A DNA stretch of 64,000 bases from Ampullaceana balthica (GCA_944989445.1 CALYLW010001191.1:141205-205204); one strand, 5' to 3'. Shown: positions 47,487 through 59,469, counted from the first letter of the stretch. Numbers and translations: made by a program. The notes: a model not told the origin generated them from the letters alone.

Positions 47487-48211
47487 TTAACATTTATCAA
47501 ACAAAAAAAATGAAAGCATTATATCTGCAAGTATAACTGATAACATTACTGATTGTTCTAAATATTCCAGTTGTTTAACAATTTCTGTAACATTTTCAGC
47601 AAAAATCCGCAAGCTATTATATTTATGTGACCATCTAGTTTCACATAGCAAAGGAACATTTAGAATAAGTTTTCTTTGCTGATTACTTTCTCGGAAAAAC
47701 ACTATAATTGACTTAATGGTTCCTATTGTGTTTCGTACAACATTCACATTATTTAAATCGTTCACAGCAAGATTTAGTTTATGTGAACTGCAATGTACAA
47801 ATGCTGCTTTTGGGTATTGTTTTCGAAGTATCGCATGGACTCCTCCTTCTTTACCTGCCATTGTAGAACATCCGTAGTATCCTTCACCAACAAGCTTTGT
47901 CATATTTAATCAAAATTCTAATGAATTAGTAATGATGGTGTTGGTTAAACCTTCAGCTGTTCTATTGACAATTGGAATATATCCCATGAATTCTTCTGTG
48001 ACCATTATCTTCCCATTTTGTTCTTTGACAAATCTAACACCAAGTGACATCTGCTCAATGCCTGAAATGTCATTTGTCTCGTATGCAAGTATAGAAAATG
48101 CAACTGAATTATTTGCTTCACGAACAATGTCTTCACGCAAGAGAGACCCACAAATTTTAATTATAGTGTTTTGCGTAGTTGCCGAGATACACTCAGCGGT
48201 TACCCGTCAAA
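47487..48211 (-). pseudogene. hAT transposase relic (P52rIPK/ZMYM-like catalytic region)
   Basis: On the minus strand from the nested MITE the frame reads ECISATTQNTIIKICGSLLR, EDIVREANNSVAFSILAYET and NDISGIEQMSLGVRFVKEQN. It continues to a TGA at 47910-47912 and goes on in the same frame as MTKLVGEGYYGCSTMAGKEG, FVHCSSHKLNLAVNDL and LLCETRWSHKYNSL. These are the DUF4371/hAT motifs of 52-kDa-repressor-like transposases (A/D-ET-DISG, G-YDG-ST-M-G, CxxHxLNL, ETRW; family knowledge). Its upstream part lies beyond the MITE at 48652-48790 (LAIRGKESNSGNLHELLEFR), which has its own stop. No complete C-terminal dimerisation domain remains. Confidence 0.82.
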
Positions 48212-48651
48212 ACGGCCCCAGACAAAACGGCCCCAGACATAACGGCCCCAGACATAACGGCCCCAGACATAACGGCCCCAGACATAACGGCCCCAGACAT
48301 AACGCCCCAGACAAATTGTTAACATTTTTTAACAAAAACATTAATTTTATTATTTTTTTTTGCATTTTAAGCTTTCGTCAACTTTTTCACCATTAAAACA
48401 GTGGTAAAATTGTAAAATTATTTCTTATGATGTTATTTTATTGTTTATTGTCAACAAACAACCGTTATTGGTACCATTTCGCGTAAAGGCTATTAAATTC
48501 ACTTTTGTGGTGTTATTCTTATTGTTTATTGTTAGCTAAATCTGACACTGAATAGGTGAGTAAAAATACTAATATATTTTATTGTAAATTTTAATATTAG
48601 TCCATCTATTAGTCCAGGGTCGTTTTGTTGGGGCCGCTATGTCGGTGAACC
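48196..48651. mobile_element. Nested MITE interrupting the hAT transposase
   Basis: The ends are inverted relatives: left ggttacccgtcaaaacggcc; right (reversed) ggttcaccgacatagcggcc. Both continue with cca and acaaaacg. Flanks acactca (48189-48195) and atactca (48652-48658) match at six of seven positions and look like a decayed target duplication. The transposase frame reads into it on one side and out on the other. A 15-bp array is built from its left terminal repeat. Confidence 0.8.
48205..48310. repeat. 15-bp array, 7 units, from the MITE terminal repeat
   Basis: Units of aacggccccagacat (first unit acaa). The sequence aacggcccca also occurs in the opposite MITE end, so the array is an expansion of subterminal sequence. 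Confidence 0.92.
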
Positions 48652-49165
48652 ATACTCAACACTACAAGTACCAATTTACAAACGATTACCAAGAACTTCA
48701 TCTCCAGATTCAACACGAAACTCTAACAGTTCATGCAAATTACCAGAATTTGATTCTTTTCCACGAATTGCTAAGACATGCATGCAGCAAAATAGGATTG
48801 TAGAAATGATGGGACCCAGTTTTTAATTTATTAAATGCATTAATAAATGTTGTATTTTAGCTATTACAGCACTAATTTGTAAGTCTTATTAATTTCTAAG
48901 GCTTTTGTTGGCCCTTATTTTATACTGAACTTGAATTTAATTGAAAATTGTACCTGTATGGTATTGTCAGTTAAAATAAAAAAGTGGGTTTTTCTTGCCC
49001 CCCCCCCTGGAAAAATTCCTAGCGACGCCCATGGTCACGAAGTTAAAATTTGCAGCACAGTGGAATTAGTCTTGTCTATTCGCCCTCTCGTCGGCTTCGC
49101 TCTTCTGCTAGTTCCACATATTTTTTCCTAATACACTCACAAAAACATTCGGCGAATGGTCTTTT

Positions 49166-49603
49166 GGGCCGTCCATAAATGACGTCACGCACCTACGGGG
49201 GGAAAAAGGGGGGGGGAGGGTCCACACATTTGTGATGATGTGTTAAGAGGGGGGAGGGGGGTGTTTGAGAAATATGACGTCACATCATAGCTGGCACCGT
49301 CAAATAAAAAAGTTCGTCTTAAATATTTGATTTCTTACTATTTATTTTATGCCGTTTTACATTGCTTCACGTGTGTTACGATATTAGAGTGCAGCCTAAC
49401 ACTAAATACATACTTAAATGACAAAAAAAGTGATTTTAAATATTCTCTTTTTCATATAGAAAATACAGCTTTTAGGGGGGGGGGAAGAAGCTTTGTGACG
49501 TCATATCGTAAGGGGGGTCTAAGTTTTTGTGATGACGCGTGACGAGGGGGGAGGGGGAGAGAAAAATCGGACAAAATCGCGTGACGTCATTTAAGGACGC
49601 CCC
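49166..49603. mobile_element. MITE with 25-bp inverted repeats containing TGACGTCA
   Basis: The left terminus gggccgtccataaatgacgt + cacgc and the right terminus reversed ggggcgtccttaaatgacgt + cacgc differ at two positions over 25 bp. Interior stretches are G-rich (ggggggaggggggtg) with further tgacgtca sites near 49275 and 49497. A short ttt flank on both sides may be the target duplication. No protein is encoded. Confidence 0.78.
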
Positions 49604-49980
49604 TTTCTACTTTTGTTCTTGAAGCCCTATAAGTATATCTCATTACACACCAATAACATACATACTATTCAGACCACACTGAAGCCAATCATTTCACATT
49701 ACTTTTCGACTGACAGACCATCTTATATCTCTTGGACAGTTAAACATATCATAGGTGTGCCATCAAATTATTCAAATGTTTTGTTAAATTAAACATATTT
49801 TATAGTTATTACATATTTTTATAAAACTGTTATTTACATTTCTGAGACTTTCTCCATTGCCAGGGAGTAAGACGGTAACAGTCAAATCTGATTAAATCAG
49901 TTCGTTGAGTTGGAAAATTTTATTTTAAAATTTACTCAAAGCCGCTACAGAAAATGTATACGCAAGAACTTCAGAAATAC
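49604..49980. other. AT-rich single-copy DNA
   Basis: No feature recognised. Confidence 0.5.
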
Positions 49981-50490
49981 TGTAATACTTAGATCAAACA
50001 CATATTTATTTAACTGTAATACTTAGATCAAACACATATTTATTTAACTGTAATACTTCGATCAAACACATATTTAGTTAACTTAATACTTCGATCAAAC
50101 ACATATTTATTTAACTGTAATACTTCGATCATACACATATTTATTTAACTGTATTACTTAGATCAAACACATATTTATTTAACTGTAATACTTCGATCAA
50201 ACACATATTTATTTAACTGTAATACTTAGATCAAACATATAGTTATTTAACTGTAATACTTAGATCAAGCACATATTTATTTAACTGTAATACTTAGATC
50301 AAACACATATTTATTTAACTGTAATACTTCGATCAAACACATATTTATTTAAATGTAATACTTCGATCAAACACATATTTATTTAACTGTAATACTTAGA
50401 TCAAACACATATTTATTTAACTGTAATACTTAGATCAAACACATATTTATTTAACTGTAATACTTTGATCAAACACATATTTATTTAACA
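49981..50490. repeat. 34-bp minisatellite, 15 units
   Basis: The unit tgtaatacttagatcaaaca plus catatttatttaac recurs at 49981, 50015 and onward every 34 bp, with cttaga/cttcga alternation. Confidence 0.95.
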
Positions 50491-50726
50491 ATAAAATGTC
50501 AGTTAATACCACACATGATATACTAATATTAAAATTGTATCATAACATTTTCGAATCACCAGATTTTGTTGTTCTGATTTTTCTCTTATCCTAGTGGTTA
50601 GTAATTAATCAATTAATTTTTTTTAAATTTTATTATTTTGTTGGTTTTTGGAAAACGAAAAGACGATTATTTTCCTTGCGCTTGTTTACAATTTACAGCA
50701 GACGAGTGTTTACTTGGCGTAAGGTT

Positions 50727-50841
50727 ACAACTGACAACCGTAATGATGAAACTGTTGTTACAACTGACAACCGTAATGATGAAACTGTTGTTACAACTGA
50801 CAACCGTAATGATGAAACTGTTGTTACAACCGACAACCGTA
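50727..50841. repeat. 33-bp tandem repeat, 3.5 units
   Basis: Units of acaactgacaaccgtaatga plus tgaaactgttgtt, in-frame length, giving VTTDNRNDETV repeats. Flanking sequence shows no gene. Confidence 0.93.
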
Positions 50842-50903
50842 TATTCCAATCTTTATACATTATTGAGAGAGTTACCATCCAGGAGTCGTGGCATAGTTTA
50901 GAA

Positions 50904-53900
50904 CAGTGGTTCCCAAAGTGTTCCCTACGTACCCCCAGGGGTCCGCGGAACCATTCAACGGGTCCGTGGAAAATTAAAATTGATTTGGGGGTCCCTGAAC
51001 AACGTCAGGGGGTCCGCGCAAGGTTTAGAATAAAAATAATAAAATTATGTTCTTTTTATTATTGCGGAAATAAAAATAAATAACAAAAGTATAAATACAA
51101 TAGTTCCACAGCTGTAACCAATCAAAATGCTTGGTTTATTGAGAGTTTGATGCGTCAGAAAGGCGGAGACCCTATATGTAGGTCATAAAAATATAATCTT
51201 TTAATGGAAATTACGAAGATTGCAGGGTTGGGTAAATTTTGACGTGTTGGGAAGTTATATTTATCTAAAGCAAGAAGAATCAAGCTTTCCATTGATACCT
51301 TATTTGATAAGTTGGACGATTCCAAATACATGAATCGATTAAACAAAAATACTTTTTTATTCTTCAAAATTCGACCAAATATCTTTAGAAAAATCATATT
51401 TAAAATATTTTTTCTAATATATTATGACACCATTTTATAATGTAATTAACATTTTTTTAAAATTGCTTTAGAAACCTAATATATTAAAACATAGAAATAC
51501 TTGAAAATGAGAATTTTTGGCTGATTTCTCACCTGCACCCCTCAATCCAAGTTTTAGTTGGCGCCAGCTATTTAAGTTAATAACAAACATGGCACGGTGT
51601 GAGACAGACTACCGCAATTATGCTGCTCTACAACTACAATATAAAGTCTAAAAGAGATGTTCGCGTAATCGACAATTTACTTTTATGTAATGCTGATACG
51701 AAGTGTATAGACATATTTGCCAATCTTAGGCTAAAAGAAGTTTAGTATTGTTAGCTGGCAGTTCTTCGTACAGTTGAATTTTGTAGTGTTATCCAGCTAG
51801 TGTACTTTTGAACGTTAAGTATATCTAATATTTGAATAAAATTGATATCTTTTGAAAGCAATATGATTTACATTTTCAATTTAGTAATACCTTTACGTTA
51901 ATTTTTTTTTAAAAATACTAGGAAGGGATCGTACGTTTTTATTTTTAAAAAAATTAAATAGATATGTATCCTTACGACTAATTCTAAAGGGTTTTACTGC
52001 TGCATTCCATTGAAAAATTTAATAATTAATAGTTAATTAACCGTTTTAAATAAAACATTTTATATACAATTTTTCTTATTATTTTTGTGCCCTTTTAACA
52101 GATGAGTGAGCCGAAGAAAAAATGTAGACAGTACAGTGTTGAATATTTGAAGTATGGCTTTATTTCATCACCAGGAAATAGTATTTTACCAATGTGTCTT
52201 CTGTGTAATAAAACTTTGTCGAATGATGCTATGAAACCTTCCAAGCTTAAGGAACATTTAATGAACATCCATAGTGATAAAAAAGATAACGATTTAACAT
52301 TTTTTCAAGCAGTCAAAGAAAAATATTTGAAAACACCATCACTTCAACAATTCATAGGGACAACATCTAAGTGAGATGACATGGACTGCGTGCGTCTTAT
52401 AATATTTCTTTATTGATTGCAAAGTCTGGAAAGCCCCACACGATTGGTGAAGAACTTATTTTACCAGCTGTAAGTGAGGTGATAAGCACTGTGTTGCACA
52501 AACCAGCTTTCGACATCACAAAAAGAATTCCACTGAGCAATATCAGTCCAAAGAAGGATTGACGAAATGGCTCAGTGTGTTGAAAATTCTTTATGTGAGT
52601 ACTTAAAAACATCTGAATTTTCTCTACAGCTTGACGAGTCCACTTTACCAGGAAACGAGGCTTTACTTTTAGCTTATGTAAGATTTGTAAAAGAAGAACA
52701 ATTTGCCAAGAACTGTTGTTTGCTAAATATTTGGAAACCGATACGAAAGGTGAAACTTTATTTACTGAATTAAAAAGATTTTTCGTATGAAAAAAGCTAT
52801 ACCCTTGACTAATATCATTTCTGTTGCTACTGACGGTGCTCCGGCAATGGTAGGAAGATACCGAGGCTTTCTGGCATACCTAAAACAGGCTGTACCACAT
52901 CTATGTTCAGTGCATTGTGTCATTCATCGACATCATTTAGTTGCAAAAAATCTTAGTGAACGTTTGCATGGATCACTAGATTATGTCATTAGAGCAGTTA
53001 ATAAAATCAAAAGGAATGCCTTCAATGAGAGATTATTTGCTAACCTTTGTTTGGAAAATGATGAAGACTATAATCGTTTACTACTTCACACAGAAGTACG
53101 TTGGTTATCTAAAAGTGCATGTTTAAATGATTTTATGCTCTCTTTGATTCAGTGCTGGAATTCCTGGAAGGCAAAGACAATGATTTAAGACAAAATTTAA
53201 TTAACTCAAAAAATGACATAGCCTACATGACAGATTTGTTTGCCAAATTTAACGAAACTAATTTGAAACTACAAGGTGACCAATTAAATTTAATCAAAAC
53301 TAAAAGCGTAATATCTGCGCTAGTTGCAAAACTTTTTCTGTGTAAACAAAACTTGGGGAGAGGAGAATGTTCTCAGTTTCAAAATCTTTCGAAATTGCAA
53401 AATAGAGATGAAGACTTGCTTGCCTACTGTCAACACTTAACGGCTCTTCATGCAGACCTGAACCAAAGATTTGAAGACATTCTTCACTTGGATATTCCCG
53501 ACTGGGTGTTGAACCCTTTTGCTCGGGGACAAACTCAGATCCCAGACATAGATGAATCCCTACTAATACAGGAGCAACTTATTGAATTATCCACAAATGA
53601 GGAACTTAAACCAATGTTTGAACAAGGATACCACAAATTCTTGTTACAAAAAGAGATCCCAGTTTTATATCCTGCATTATAGGTTATTGTACAGAAGTTG
53701 TTGACTGCTTTCTCGTCTTCCTATTTGGTAGAACGTGGATTCAGTTCCGTTATGAACCTCATCACAAACAAAAGAAACCGGCTAGAAATAAGTGCTTGTG
53801 GCGTTTGCGGTTGCTACTCACAAACATTGAGCCAGACATAAATTGACTCATAAAATTTCATCAACTTCATCCGAGTTAACTTTTTAAAAATTTTAAACAA

Positions 53901-54058
53901 AAGTTATTTTAAAATAAATAATTCTTCAACAAAGTGTTGTTTTTTTAATTAGCAAATTTGCATACTTTGTATTTATGTAGCGTTTTCACTTGGGGGTCCG
54001 TGGGCAAATTTTGACTGTAAAAGGGGTCCACGGGTAAAAAAAAGTTTGGGAACCACTG
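50904..54058 (+). mobile_element. hAT element 1, full length with intact ends and 8-bp target duplication
   Basis: The terminal inverted repeats begin cagtggttcccaaag (left) and, reversed, cagtggttcccaaac (right). Flanks gtttagaa at 50896-50903 and 54059-54066 are identical 8-bp target duplicates. Subterminal 'ggggtccg' motifs occur inside both ends. At 3155 bp it is the size of an autonomous hAT, but its transposase gene (52102-53842) is broken in several places, so it is now dead or only cross-mobilisable. Confidence 0.93.
52102..53842 (+). pseudogene. Inactivated hAT transposase, ZBED5/SCAND3/FAM200-type
   Basis: It starts with ATG 52102: a BED-type zinc finger with C32-x2-C35 and H52-x4-H57 (CLLCNKTLSNDAMKPSKLKE, HLMNIH). 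After a stop at 52372 the homology continues in other frames: GKPHTIGEELILPAVSEVIS, then EFSLQLDESTLPGNEALLLA, ATDGAPAMVGRYRGFLAYLK, VHCVIHRHHLVAKNLSE, LLLHTEVRWLSKSACLNDFM, DIPDWVLNPFARG and a C-terminal SSYLVERGFSSVMNLITNKR dimerisation motif. I count at least four frame breaks or stops. The DEST, TDGAPAM and HTEVRWLS motifs identify the family (recall). It lies inside intact hAT ends in sense orientation. Confidence 0.88.
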
Positions 54059-54066
54059 GTTTAGAA

Positions 54067-54388
54067 TATTAAAGTTAATATTTATTCCCCTATGTTAGGA
54101 GTGAATTAAAGAAGTGCAGTCACACTTTAATTTTTTTCTCACAGAAATTTATTTTACATCACAGATACACTGTATCCATGTATATAAATAAAATTATGAA
54201 AATCATGATACAATATAACTTTTTCTAAATGTCATAGTATAAGCATTCTCATAGAATCAAAATTATACAAATAGTTATTTGAATTTACAGTGACAAAACA
54301 TTTTTCTATATTTAATAGATTTCTGACAGAAACAAAATAAAATGCACATCATGTGTTTTTCTTAAATTTCAATTATTCTCTTGTAAAG
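54067..54388. other. AT-rich spacer before the second block copy
   Basis: Nothing recognised. Confidence 0.5.
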
Positions 54389-54423
54389 ATATCTGTGCTC
54401 TCTAATGTTATCTAGCGCGTGTC

Positions 54424-54570
54424 TCCCCACACCACACTATATATAGGTCATCTCCCCACACCACACTATATATAGGTCATCTCCCCACACCAAACTATAT
54501 ATAGGTCGTCTCCCCACACCACACTATATTTAGGTCGTCTCCCCACACCACACTATATATAGGTCGTCTG
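54424..54570. repeat. 29-bp minisatellite, 5 units
   Basis: Homologue of the array at 5654-6243, without its 4-unit higher-order pattern. Confidence 0.92.
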
Positions 54571-54679
54571 TCCTCATAAACTATCATTGATCGAATACAA
54601 CATTTAACTATTATCTGCACAGGTGAACTGTCTTCATGTCACTGCATGACAAGAGTTCACATTAAATGTCATTACATTT

Positions 54680-56050
54680 GTGACCAGTGATTCTAATAAC
54701 TTGACACCGACATTTGTGACCAGTGATTCTCATACCTTGACACTAACATTTGTGACCATTTATTCTCATATCTTGACACCGACATTTGTGACCAGTGATT
54801 CTCATACCTTGACACTAACATTTGTGATCAGTGATTCTCATATCTTGACACCGACATTTGTGACCAGTGATTCTCATACCTTGACATCGACATTTGTGAC
54901 CAGTGATTCTCATACATTGACACCGACATTTGTGACCAGTGATTCTCACACCTTGACTTCGACATTTGTGACCAGTGATTCTCACACCTTGACATCGACA
55001 TTTGTGACCAGTGATTCTCATACCTTGACGCCGACATTTGTGACCAGTGATTCTCATCCCTTGACGCCGACATTTGTGACCAGTGATTCTCATACCTTGA
55101 CACCGACTTTTGTGATCAGTGATTCTCATACCTTGACACCGATATTTTGTGACCAGTGATTCTCATACCATGACACTGACATTTATGACCAGTGATTCTC
55201 ATACCTTGACACTGACATTTGTGACCAGTGATTCTCATACCATGACACTGACATTTGTGACCAGTGATTCTCATACCTTGACACCGACATTTGTGACCAG
55301 TGATTCTCATACCTTGACACCGACATTTGTGACCAGTGATTCTCATACCTTGACATCGACATTTGTGACCAGTGATTCTCATACATTGACACCGACATTT
55401 GTGACCAGTGATTCTCACACCTTGACTTCAACATTTGTGACCAGTGATTCTCATACCTTGACACCGACATTTGTGACCAGTGATTCTCATACCTTGACAC
55501 TGACATTTGTGACCAGTGATTCTCATCCCTTGACGCCAACATTTGTGACCAGTGATTCTCATCCCTTGACGCCAACATTTATGACCAGTGATTCTCATAC
55601 CATGACACTGACATTTGTGACCAGTGATTCTCATCCCTTGACGCCAACATTTGTGACCAGTGATTCTCATCCCTTGACACTAACATTTGTGATCAGTGAT
55701 TCTCATACCTTGACGCCGACATTTGTGACCAGTGATTCTCATACCTTGACACTGACATTTGTGACCAGTGATTCTCATACCATGACACTGACATTTGTTA
55801 CCAGTGATTCCATACCTTGAAACCAACATTTGTGACCAGTCATTCTCATACCTTGACACTGACATTTGTGACCAGTGATTCTCATACGATGACACTGACA
55901 TTTGTGACCAGTGATTCTCATACCTTGAAACCAACATTTGTGACCAGTGATTCTCATACTTTGACACCAACATTTGTGACCAGTGATCCTCATCCTTTGA
56001 CACCGACATTTGTGACCATTGATTCTCATACCTTGACATCGACATTTGTG
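54680..56050. repeat. 36-bp minisatellite, ~38 units, with a 13-unit internal duplication
   Basis: Same unit as 6365-7540 but more variant. The variant order catacattgac / cacaccttgactt appears at 54911 and again at 55380, 469 bp apart (13 x 36 plus one inserted t near 55146). So a multi-unit block was duplicated. Frames break at single-base indels (about 55146, 55811), which argues against coding. Confidence 0.95.
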
Positions 56051-56365
56051 AATGGGTTGAAATGTAAAATATTTTTTAAAATAATGTATTTTAGATTTGA
56101 ACAATAATCACTTTCTATTTTGTGTGAAAAATTTAATGGTTAAAAACAAAAACTCATGTTAAAGTTACAACATTTTTTTTTATTATATGTAACTTATTTA
56201 CTTTAAAAGAGACCGGAGGGAAATAAATTGAATAAAAACTGTGTCAGTTCAACAATTTGTTTGTTCGTTTTTTTTTGCCTGTTTGTATGTTTCTTGTTTT
56301 ATTTTTTTTCCTCACTCGTGTCCGAATAAACCTGCGGGCAGATTATGACCTATATAACTGAACTA

Positions 56366-56582
56366 AGAAATAACAATAACAATAATAATAATAACCCCCT
56401 ATTCAGACAATGACGGTCTATGGGGCATTTGAAGTAGCGTTCACAAGTTTCATTGAGCCACCACTGATGAGCAGGGGAATGTGTTGCTAGCACAATGCCC
56501 CGAGAGCCTTGCCAGTACCTAAGCTAGAACCCGTGACTCTATCTAGCCTCAGTTCGGCAGTCCAGGCGAGACCACCACGCCC
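56366..56582 (-). mobile_element. tRNA-derived SINE, second block copy
   Basis: Orthologue by duplication of 7853-8079, with the same B-box-like and A-box-like segments on the minus strand and an (AAT)-type tail at its left. It differs by scattered substitutions. Confidence 0.62.
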
Positions 56583-56767
56583 TTTTTTGAACTAAGAAAA
56601 TATTTTAATTAATTTTCTTGCTTATTTTTTCAGTCAAAATGACAAATGAAGATACAAGTCCATTATTATTTATTTTTTTTTAAAAAAGATGTTGGTTTTA
56701 AAGAGCCAATGAAGTTATGTGGAATTTATACTTATTATTTATATAGAGAAATGCATGACGCCAAGCA

Positions 56768-56916
56768 GTGAAAGTCAGAAACTTGAAGCTATTAGGCCGA
56801 CGTCTATCATCTCTACCAGGACCACCACCGTCATTGGAGCATGGAATGTACGCACGATGTATGAGACTGGTAAAACAACACAAATAGCCACTGAGATGAG
56901 GAACAATAAAGTATAA
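56768..56916 (+). pseudogene. LINE endonuclease fragment, second block copy
   Basis: Contains the same TTTVIGAWNVRTMYETGKT remnant and stop as 8316-8464. The preceding 55-bp segment is present once here, against twice in copy 1. Confidence 0.72.
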
Positions 56917-57480
56917 ACTAGGAATCGGATAAAAGAGATGGACTGGATGTGGACAGAAAAATCACAGGGGAGATGCTGTTATTTTTTAAGGACGTGTGCA
57001 ATACAATGACATCCTTTTGTGTTTAAACTTGCATTTTATAAAAGTTTGAATTTTGTTATCGTGTTGGTTTTTATGGTTTATATAGATAAGCCATGCAAGA
57101 CGGGAAGAACGAGAAATTGTATAAGTTTTTTCCCTTGCATATGAAACAAGGAAAGTAATTTTCATCCCTATGTCTATCAAAGTGTTATATTAAAATGTGT
57201 ATGAGTTGTATTTTCCAATTTGATTTTAATGGCGCACGTATTATTACTACTTTCCACTGTGCTTTCTATCCTCCTGTTTTTAAGTTAGTGATAAAATTAT
57301 GGTGTTACGTTTTTTGTACGTTTTATAAAGAGATTTTTATAACTTATGAATTTGTTATCGTTTATAGATTTTTTGAGATAAAGGTAAATGTATTATTCGA
57401 TCGCCTACATATCTTAGACTTACAATTGAGTTTTTCAACTGGAGTTTTGCATTTTTATGATACTAGTCAAATGTAAGCAA
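56917..57480. other. Single-copy part of block copy 2
   Basis: Matches 8465-9028 with scattered substitutions. No gene seen. Confidence 0.5.
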
Positions 57481-58495
57481 GATAACTGTTACAGCTAATG
57501 TTAAAATTAGATAACTGTTACAGCTAATGTTAAAACTAGATAACTGTTACAGCTAATGTTAAAACTAGATAACTGTTACAGCTAATGTTAAAACTAGATA
57601 ACTGTTACAGCTAATGTTAAAACTAGATAAATGTTACAGCTAATGTTATAACAAGATAACTATTACAGCTAATGTTAAAACTAGATAACTGTTACAGCTA
57701 ATGTTAAAACTAGATAACTGTTACAGCTAATGTTAAAACTAGATAACTGTTACAGCTAATGTTAAAACTAGATAACTATTACAGCTAATGTTAAAACTAG
57801 ATAACTGTTACAGCTAATGTTAAAACTAGATAACTGTTACAGCTAATGTTAAAACTAGATAACTATTACAGCTAATGTTAAAACTAGATAACTGTTACAG
57901 CTAATGTTAAAACTAGATAACTGTTACAGCTAATGTTAAAACTAGATAACTGTTACAGCTAATGTTAAAACTAGATAACTGTTACAGCTAATGTTAAAAC
58001 TAGATAACTATTACAGCTAATGTTAAAACTAGATAACTGTTACAGCTAATGTTAAAACTAGATAACTGTTACAGCTAATGTTAAAACTAGATAACTGTTA
58101 CAGCTAATGTTAAAACTAGATAACTGTTACAGCTAATGTTAAAACTAGATAACTATTACAGCTAATGTTAAAACTAGATAACTGTTACAGCTAATGTTAA
58201 AACTAGATAACTGTTACAGCTAATGTTAAAACTAGATAACTGTTACAGCTAATGTTAAAACTAGATAACTGTTACAGCTAATGTTAAAACTAGATAACTA
58301 TTACAGCTAATGTTAAAACTAGATAACTGTTACAGCTAATGTTAAAACTAGATAACTGTTACAGCTAATGTTAAAACTAGATAACTGTTACAGCTAATGT
58401 TAAAACTAGATAACTGTTACAGCTAATGTTAAAACTAGATAACTGTTACAGCTAATGTTAAAACTGGATAACTGTTACAGCTAATGTTAAAACTA
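57481..58495. repeat. 29-bp array, exactly 35 units, with a 5-unit higher-order repeat
   Basis: 1015 bp, the same unit and the same count as 9029-10043. A gt-to-at variant (aactattaca) occurs at 57658, 57774, 57861, 58006, 58151 and 58296. The last three intervals are each 145 bp (5 x 29), showing multi-unit amplification. Other private variants lie near 57510, 57630-57655 and 58465. Confidence 0.95.
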
Positions 58496-59469
58496 GATGC
58501 ACCAATTTTTTATTGAGAAGTGCAGGCACCACTAATGTTACATTTGAAATATTTTGTTTATTATCGTTTCGACATTTCTAGCTCATAGCATAAATAAATG
58601 TTTATAAAGTCGTCTTTTGGTTGCATTAGTTTAATGTTAACACATTTTTAAAGGTCCATCAGATCAGTATAGTGATAGACTTTATTAAATAACACTTTTT
58701 GTACAGACTTATGTCTGATGTTACAGATGTACATGTAAACTTTGTTTGTATTTTATTTTGACTTCGTCGCTTTTTCGGTTTTAAACACATATAACGTTTT
58801 TATTTCAATAATAAAGTTGGGTATCCATTAGCCTCAATATTAAACATCAAACTTTGTCAGACACTTTTTAGATTTATCCACATAATGTAAAATTACTAAC
58901 CACTAGGATTAAGACGTATGTTTTTCTATAACCACACTAAGACATCACATTTATACGTTCATCCATATGATGACACATTCACCGATGGTATTAGAAGATT
59001 CATTTGTTTAAATATCCCACACTGAAGCCATCACAATCACAGTACAGGATTGTCAACACTGATGTACCAAACAAACTGGGTCAGCCAGAAATTGATATAT
59101 CATCCGCATGTTACCACACACCACAATAACGTACACCCCACATACACATATGACACGACACCCTTATATTGTCATATCAACAAACATGTCCGTTTATGTA
59201 AATACATTTATAAATAAACATAAGCACACAAACAATAATAATATAAAAACGTTAAACAATTCATTTTTATATGTTTATTTTGTTTTATAAAATTAGACAC
59301 ACTAAAATGGTAATCAATAAAATAAACTGTTTAAAATATTAACGTATTTCATACTTTTATAGAATTAAATATTAAATTTAACTTACTATAAAACAATGTC
59401 CAAATGTAAAAGAAAGGAAAGTATTAAAATAAAACAAGAAATTCTAATACTATTACATGATGTTACATG
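58496..59469. other. Single-copy part of block copy 2
   Basis: Matches 10044-11007. Short open frames are not conserved between the copies. No gene. Confidence 0.5.

Larger units (their letters stand above)
47348..49033 (-). mobile_element. hAT element 2, truncated, with perfect 8-bp target duplication
   Basis: The left end is catgggcctaggg and the right end, reversed, is catgggcgtcgctagg. G-rich homopolymers (ggggggg) sit just inside both. The flanks gtcacgaa at 47340-47347 and 49034-49041 are a perfect 8-bp target duplication. It contains a minus-strand transposase relic and a nested 456-bp MITE (48196-48651). Without the insert it would be about 1.2 kb, so most of the transposase gene was already deleted. 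Confidence 0.9.

Noticed and set aside
47366..49020. Long G and C homopolymer runs near 47366-47393 and 49001-49012 as sequencing artefacts
   Set aside because: They sit symmetrically just inside the two hAT ends, so they are best explained as real subterminal inverted sequence, though exact lengths may be unreliable.
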